From NCBI GenBank assembly GCA_947044405.1, contig CAMRHE010000054.1:8075501-8139500 (forward strand): a stretch of 64,000 bases of DNA. The letters are read 5' to 3'. Of this stretch, positions 58,431 through 64,000 are shown piece by piece; position 1 is the stretch's first letter, and the number at the start of each line of letters is the position of its first letter. The notes beneath the pieces are model-generated. The model was not told the origin of the DNA. It did not search any database and saw only the letters and a program-made list of their open reading frames with translations. Made by a program: the position numbers and the translations under genes. The DNA is from Leptodactylus fallax (lineage: Eukaryota; Chordata; Amphibia; Anura; Leptodactylidae).

Positions 58431-58640
58431 CAGGGCTGCCAGCAGGAATTTTGAGCCCTCCCCATAGCATAATACTCCACATAGTATATAATGCTCCACG
58501 GTATAAAATGCTCCCTTGAGCCCTCCAGTTTCCCCACATGCTATACAATGCTCCACATTGGACCCACACAGTATAAAATGCTCCCCTGAGCCCTCCATAG
58601 TGGCCCCACATGATATATAGGGATCCACACAGTATTCTAC
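58431..58640 (-). repeat. Inverted minisatellite fragment with CAGGG end
   Basis: Begins CAGGGCTGCCAGCAGGAATT, then about six units resembling CACACAGTATAAAATGCTCC, the inverse of the GGAGCATAATAC minisatellite, as at 42222-42480. Confidence 0.6.
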
Positions 58641-59055
58641 CAGTATTCTAGCCATATAGGCATGTCGCTTGGTGGATGGACGAAACCACATGGCTCTCAT
58701 TCACTTCAATGGGAGTGCCAAAGATAGCAGAAGTACAGTACTCAGCTATCTGCGGCGCTCCTATTATAGAGAATGGGGACCACGCGGGCTCATCCATCCA
58801 CCAAGCAGAAGATGTGTGAAGTTACTTTAATTGTTACTGCTGTGTTGTTGATCTGATACTGAAGTAATGCAGTAAGAAGACTTCTTAAAAACTGTTTTAC
58901 AACTTTGTGGATTGTGTATATTGTGCGACGATAACAGTATTTGAAGCTAGTAGTATGGAAACTCATTTTTTTTTTTTTTTTTTTGGGGTGGGGGGGTGTC
59001 TTTCTATAGTCCACCTCAGGCAGCAAACAGGCTAGGTTCACCACTGACCATCAGC

Positions 59056-59198
59056 CAGGGGTAGGCAACCTTCAGAATTCCAGTTGTTGTAAAACTACAA
59101 CTCCCAGTATCCATATTTGCTCTCCTATGGAACTCAATGGAGCATGTTGGGAGCAGTAGTTTCACAGCAGCTGGAGTGCCGAAGGTTGCTGACCCATG
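59056..59198. mobile_element. Short hAT-like MITE
   Basis: CAGGGGTAGGCAACCTTC at the left and the inverse of GAAGGTTGCTGACCCATG at the right form inverted ends of about 40 bp. It is 143 bp long. No 8-bp duplication is evident. Confidence 0.6.
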
Positions 59199-60871
59199 AG
59201 CTAGCATCTAAAAAGAATAGGCGAATGGAAGTACAAATAATCATCTTCAGACATCTAGAAGAATTTGAAAATGCAACATTTTATTATACAATAATTGAGA
59301 AATATTTTTAAAATACAGTCATAACAAGTCAGTCAATAACAGGTAGTGCCATATAGACTATATGGGTAAAATGACACAGGTGTTTTCCATTTTAAGCATT
59401 TGATGACCATATTTGCCTTTTCACAAAAAGCTAAAGTTTAAAGTGACATTCCAATCATTTTTTTATTATGTCCCTTTTTACCAAATATACATAATTCAGC
59501 TACTATTATGTTATTTAGTTATTGCTTCTCATCTGAAAATAAATGTGATCCTTCTCTTCCATTGTGTCATGTGATCTCCATCTGACCTGCTGGTAACTAC
59601 ATGTCTTTCTAAATTCTCCAAAAGTCACAGCTGAACTTCCTTCATGATGAAACTGCATGGGCTGTTCCACATCTACTCTCCATAGGGGCACACACACTCT
59701 TATTATAGTTACCGAAAATGATTAGAGAGACCCCTGTCATATCGTTATAATGAAGGACATGACAGTTCAGCCTTCCTAACTGTATATACAACAACCTATT
59801 AGGAATAGCAATACCATAAATAAATAACATAAACACCAAATATAATGAAAATATCAAAAAGTCATTTTATTTCATACAAGAAGAGACATAAAACAGTATT
59901 ATTTATAAACACAATGTGTCATAAACACAGACAAGCGGCAAGGTCATTATTTATTTATGGTATCGCCATTCCTAATAGGTTGTTGCATGTTTCTTTGGTA
60001 GGCATGGTTGTTATTTATGGTACCTAGTATATGAGAATTATAAGTTTACTAACTGTATATAGTGTTTTCCATTTTTAGAAGAATAAAGAGTGTTAATTAC
60101 AGTGTCCCTCAGCAGGCAGGGATGGTAGTGTCTCCAGCTGCCCATGTGATCTTGTGTTGATCTATCACAGAAATTATGAATGAACATAGAAGAAAAATCT
60201 AAAAAGATGGTGTATGCTCAGATCAGGGCAGGGGAAAGGCTAGACTGAAAGGATATGAGCGCAATATATATAATAGAATTGTGAAGTGTGAAAAACAATA
60301 AGGTAAGGGGTGCAGTAATGTTGTCTGACTGCTTTGCTGTTAACAGTGATATATTTTGGCATTAGAGCCAAATGAATTTTATTTGTATTTGCATTGCAAA
60401 TTCAAAGAGCCACACATTTAATTTTCTTTTTCTTTAATATACCTGTATGTAAGCTTGTTTTTTTGTGGGATGAATCTTATTTATTACAATAGCAATTTTG
60501 ACTTTCTTATACAGTATTGGTAAACTTTTATTATTTGGGGGGGTTAAAGAGCAATTTTGATGTCAATTTTTGCATTTTTTAAAGAAATTTGCAATGCAGT
60601 TTAGAAAATTTTAGTTTATTTTACCAGTTTTTATCTTTTCATAAAATAATATGTGTATTTTTATTTGGCAATAAAAAAATAGCTTTTCATGGGATTTTTT
60701 TTTTTTTTTTTACAGTCAATAAATTTTTTTTAGCAATACTGAGGAACTCCATGCTTTGATCTGGTGATATTCTTAGTATACCAACGCATTATATCCTGTC
60801 AATATTGCCAAGGTGTACCAAGCATCTGGGGCCTTTGAAATACTATTATGCCAAGATGCAGGTAAGAGCTA
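59199..60871. other. AT-rich spacer with a short inverted pair
   Basis: AACAACCTATTAGGAATAGC (59789) and its inverse with one or two changes (near 59965-59985) flank about 150 bp. This explains two open frames in opposite strands sharing a short peptide. Otherwise nothing is recognised. A T17 run lies near 60696. Confidence 0.5.
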
Positions 60872-61370
60872 AAGGAGTTTTCCCATGAATATAACCATAT
60901 CTATATTTGTAGATAATTAAATGTTAAACATTTTTGCAAATATAAGTAGCTAAAAATTCTGCAGAGTTTTAAAGATTTTCTCTAACCATCTTAGTGGTGA
61001 CAGTCTGTTGTCTTGATCGGTTGCCAATGGATACGACCATGAATGCAGAAACTTTCTATGGTCTGGGACTTGACAGGAATCCAGCTATGATTTTCTTATT
61101 GTAGCTAGGTTATCAGGCAGGGACACTACATGTATCAGAAGATATCCCGGCCACAATAAGGAAATCATGGCTGATTTTCTGACCTTAGAAAGGTCCTGCA
61201 TTCATGGTCATATCCACTGGCAACCGATCAAGACAACAACTTATGGCCACAAGATATTTAGTGAAAATCTATAAAACTCTACAAAATGTTAAATTACTTT
61301 CATTTGCAAAAATGTATAACTTTTAATTACCTACAAATTTAAAAATGGTTATGATTGTGGGAATACCCCT
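60872..61370. mobile_element. Palindromic TTAA-type MITE, about 500 bp
   Basis: The left AAAGGAGTTTTCCCATGAAT and the inverse of the right end AAAGGGGTATTCCCACAATC pair over about 210 bp (for example TTGTCTTGATCGGTTGCC in both arms). TTAA stands at 61371-61374; on the left it has drifted to CTAA. Non-coding. Confidence 0.75.
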
Positions 61371-61374
61371 TTAA

Positions 61375-61927
61375 TGATAATACACAGATAGATTTTTTCC
61401 TCTGAGTAGCATAAGGCAAAAATCTAGGGTGAATATATCAGTTGTATGAAGATTTACAACTATTATACATATTTTTTATATATTATACATATATTGTACG
61501 TTTGTGTGAAACTGATTTCATACAGAGGATTTCTCCTTGAAAATTCAACAGAAAAAAATATTGACATGCTCCATTACAAGCTGTACAATGGATCTATTTC
61601 TCTCAAAGTAACTCTGTGATGCATCACCATATGGCGCACCAAACAGTCAATTCGTGTGCTCTTTCTGAAATTAACAGTCTTCTTGATTAGGACTTTCCAA
61701 CAACATTTTACATATCCAAACAAATGAAGATTTAAGATTACCTAAACCAAACTGACCCACAGAAGAATTGTGAATATGCAGATAGGTCTTCCCTTTGCCC
61801 ATCCTGCAAAAATTAGTTGAAACTTAGAGAAAGATGAGGGGGTTTTTTTCCGTCCAGGGTGATGTACTATTAAATATAACCAGACTTCCCAAGTACTTTT
61901 CAGTTATTAGTCGTCTGGCCTGATATA
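61375..61927. other. Spacer, nothing recognised
   Basis: About 550 bp, AT-rich, without recognisable element or gene. Confidence 0.5.
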
Positions 61928-62683
61928 CACAGACAAGCAAAAGGTTAACAATATTTTGAACTTTTGACTTTCGGGCTCCATATCTCACCATCCATTACAG
62001 CTTCAAACTTGAGACTACCATCATTTTATAGACAATCATCTTGGCTATCTCATACATAAATTTGACTTGCAACTATTTAGCACATGACAAGAATCTGCAT
62101 AACTAATCATATCCTAAATAGCTGCAAATCAAATTTATGTATGATATAGATTAGAGATGAGCAAATTTTGCAAAAATTCAATTCGACCGATTCTCCGAAG
62201 TTTCCAAAACAATTCGATCCAAATTAATTTGCAACGAATTGTGTTAACCCCTTGGTGACATCCACCCTAATAGTAAGGCGCTGCCGGGATTATTTTTAAT
62301 CACTGCGGGGGGGTGCCGAGGGGGACAGGTAGCATGGTGGAACCCCTTGGAAGCCGGGTTAAAAATGACCGCAGTATCCAAGGGGTTCCGCCATGCTACC
62401 TGTCCCCCTCGGCACCCCCCCGCATTAAAACCCCTGATTGGAAATGGGCAATTCGATACATTGAAGTGTGAGCAAATTCAGAATCAATGCAAATTGAAGA
62501 TTTCCTGAAATTCGGATCGAATTCCACTTCGTCAGCTTCGATTTGTTGATCTCTAATATAGATGATATAAGATGATTGTCTATAAAATGATGGTAGTCTC
62601 ACGTTTGAAGCTGTAGTGGATGGTGAGATACAGAGCTTGAAAGTCAAAAGTTCAAAACATTGTTACCCTTTTGCTTGTCAGTG
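61928..62683. mobile_element. Tc1/mariner-type palindromic MITE (outer)
   Basis: Ends CACAGACAAGCAAAAGG and the inverse of CCTTTTGCTTGTCAGTG, with TA at 61926-61927 and 62684-62685. Arms of about 120 bp pair (GACTTTC, CATCCATTACAGCTTC, CATCATTTTATAGACAATC). Interrupted by the element at 62151-62556. Confidence 0.82.
62151..62556. mobile_element. Nested palindromic MITE with 6-bp duplication TATAGA
   Basis: Ends TTAGAGATGAGCAAA and the inverse of TTGTTGATCTCTAA. TATAGA stands at 62145-62150 and 62557-62562. Its core is a near-perfect hairpin: 62305-62351 pairs with 62376-62423 around a 24-base loop. Confidence 0.8.
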
Positions 62684-62685
62684 TA

Positions 62686-63506
62686 TTTTGCCAATGTTAG
62701 ATATCTACATAGAGATTCAAGGATGAAAAAGATGTTACTCAGCTCAGCTGGGTTCCTACAGCATGATTTAACATGTAGCCATTGACTCCAAATTACCATG
62801 TTCCTTATCTAGAAAAGCATGTGAAAGTATCAAATGTAAATGATCTGAATTATTCAGAGCTGCATCCCCTGTGTTACAATTAAAGTGGTTTTTTCCATCC
62901 ATCAAGCGTTTCACCTGTTCTTCTGTTTCCTCTCCCCTCCACTTATTGGTTTCAGTGGCATGTTTTTGTGTGGGCTTGTGTGATGTGCATACAGAGATAA
63001 CAGAGGCACTGCGCAATCCCTTATCAGGGCTCAGCATCTAAGCTCACATTGAAGAGCTAACTAAACGCTCCAATAGCAAACAGTAAAGAGAAGAGAATAG
63101 TATAGACTGGAAACAGGAAGTGACATCACCAGTCCAGCCACTACAGCTAGATAGCAAAGGTGGCCTGAAATCTAGGCAATGAGCTGTACACACAAAAGGA
63201 AGCATAGTGAGCAGTATCTGGCAAACGGAGCTGGATACAAACAGCAGTGTACCAGGTTAAAATACTTAACTTGGCTTAAGCTACAACCCCTTGCAAGCCC
63301 CTTAATCTACCAATAAAAATTACTAGTCTGTCTATCCCACACAAAATGAGGTTTATGAGCAGTCTAAATTTTTAAATACTAAGCAATATGATAACATCAG
63401 AATACTATGTAATGAAGGGCGTGTTGAAGGATTCACAGCATCAAGTCAAAGTGTTTTCAGATCCACACTTAGATCTTGATGTTATGAAAGTTCAAGTTGG
63501 CAGTTA
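62686..63506. other. Spacer, possible old MITE
   Basis: The segment near 62880-63170 (with CCTTATCAGGGCTCAGCATC) has a repeat-like look. The 89-residue minus frame in it is not recognised. Confidence 0.35.
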
Positions 63507-64000
63507 CAGTGCCTTGCAAAAGTATTCTGCCCCCTTGAACTTTTCAACCTTTTGCCACATTTCAGGCTTCAAACATAAAGATATAAAATTTTAATTTTTT
63601 GGTGAAGAATCAACAACAAGTGGGACACAATTGTGAAGTGGAACGAAATTTATTGGTTATTTTAAACTTTTGTAAAAAATAAAAAACTGAAAAGTGGGGC
63701 GTGCAATATTATTCGGCCCCTTTACTTTCAGTGCAGCAAACTCACTCCAGAAGTTCAGTGAGGATCTCTGAATGATCCAATGTTGTCCTAAATGACTGAT
63801 GATGATAAATATAATCCACCTGTATGTAATCAAGTCTCAGGGTTCTGTTTAAAGCACAGAGAGCATCATGAAGACCAAGGAACACACCAGGCAGGTCTGT
63901 GATACTGTTGTGGAGAAGTTTAAAGCCGGATTTGGATACAAAAAGATTTCCCAAACTTTAAACATCCCAAGGAGCACTCTGCAAGCGATCATATTGAAAT
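63507..64000 (+). mobile_element. Tc1 DD34E element copy D, left part (runs off window)
   Basis: CAGTGCCTTGCAAAAGTATT at 63507 after TA, with the outer and inner direct repeats of the left inverted repeat (to about 63740), then the transposase start. The rest lies beyond the window. Confidence 0.9.
63868..64000 (+). CDS. DD34E Tc1 transposase, N-terminal 44 codons (partial)
   Basis: The ATG at 63868 opens MKTKEHTRQVCDTVVEKF and continues through the first helix-turn-helix (YKKISQTLNIPRST) to the window edge without a stop. Compared with copy A, Arg is Cys at position 11. Whether the remainder is intact is unknown. Confidence 0.8.
   Translation, partial: MKTKEHTRQVCDTVVEKFKAGFGYKKISQTLNIPRSTLQAIILK

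Larger units (their letters stand above)
56790..59046. mobile_element. hAT-type minisatellite element, copy 3 (interrupted)
   Basis: Similarity to copies 1 and 2 runs from GAGTATAATAATCGGAG (56790) through the CpG module and array to 57438. It then resumes at about 58655 (GGTGGATGGACGAA) and runs to GCTAGGTTCACCACTG at 59046. The left terminus is missing. Outward donors: minus GAGAG|GTGAGTAAC (56858-56845) and plus AAAG|GTAAGTTAC (56994-57006). Other hAT-like sequences occupy the gap. Confidence 0.72.

Noticed and set aside
59642..60027. Two frames sharing the peptide LFIYGIAIPNRLL
   Set aside because: The identity comes from a short inverted DNA repeat read on opposite strands, not from related genes.
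62768..63037. 89-codon minus-strand frame as a host gene exon
   Set aside because: No splice context or recognisable domain; lies in a repeat-like stretch.

Overview
The window looks like an intergenic, repeat-filled piece of a vertebrate genome, most likely an anuran amphibian. The reasons are inferential: Tc1/mariner, hAT, Penelope-like, Ty3/gypsy, CR1 and L2 elements are mixed with abundant CpG-rich palindromic MITEs flanked by TTAA, a mixture I associate with frog genomes. I see no host protein-coding gene, no tRNA or rRNA gene and no prokaryotic feature. Nearly all long reading frames belong to transposable elements or are by-products of minisatellites.

Layout. 1-3873: 3' half of a decayed Ty3/gypsy element with its 997-bp LTR, then a solo LTR on the minus strand (5-bp duplication). 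4312-5480: an old MITE and a Penelope pseudo-LTR with a hammerhead-like core. 7146-9941: two hAT-type non-autonomous elements with perfect 8-bp duplications; the larger carries a 29-31 bp minisatellite. 10286-15093: half a TTAA MITE, a DD38E Tc1/mariner element, and a second copy of the minisatellite hAT interrupted by a CR1 LINE. 15178-17687: SINE, dimeric satellite, 38-bp minisatellite, MITE end. 18604-20158: DD35E Tc1/mariner element with an open transposase. 20397-25640: fold-back and TTAA MITEs, L2 LINE tail, Penelope tail. 30430-38477: two Penelope-like elements, one interrupted by a piggyBac-type MITE, the other preceded by its own pseudo-LTR in inverted orientation and hit by a DD34E Tc1 element. 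39067-41297: minus-strand retrovirus-like LTR with a broken Gag-like region and no visible pol. 41419-49093: four more Tc1, hAT and Harbinger-like remnants plus old repeats. 49720-52876: a second solo LTR of the same family as the first, and a near-identical second DD35E copy with a premature stop. 53154-59198: BED-finger remnant, deletion derivative of the DD34E element, and a third minisatellite hAT copy. 60872-64000: palindromic MITEs, one nested in another, and the start of another DD34E element.

How it fits together. The window records successive insertions, several readable from nesting and target duplications. The most active-looking family is DD35E (one open copy, one with a single premature stop, few differences). 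The points I rate most interesting are three sister Tc1 lineages (DD34E, DD35E, DD38E) in one 64-kb window, the inverted architecture of the Penelope element, and a recurring module in unrelated MITEs: a CpG-rich core flanked by outward-facing consensus splice donors.
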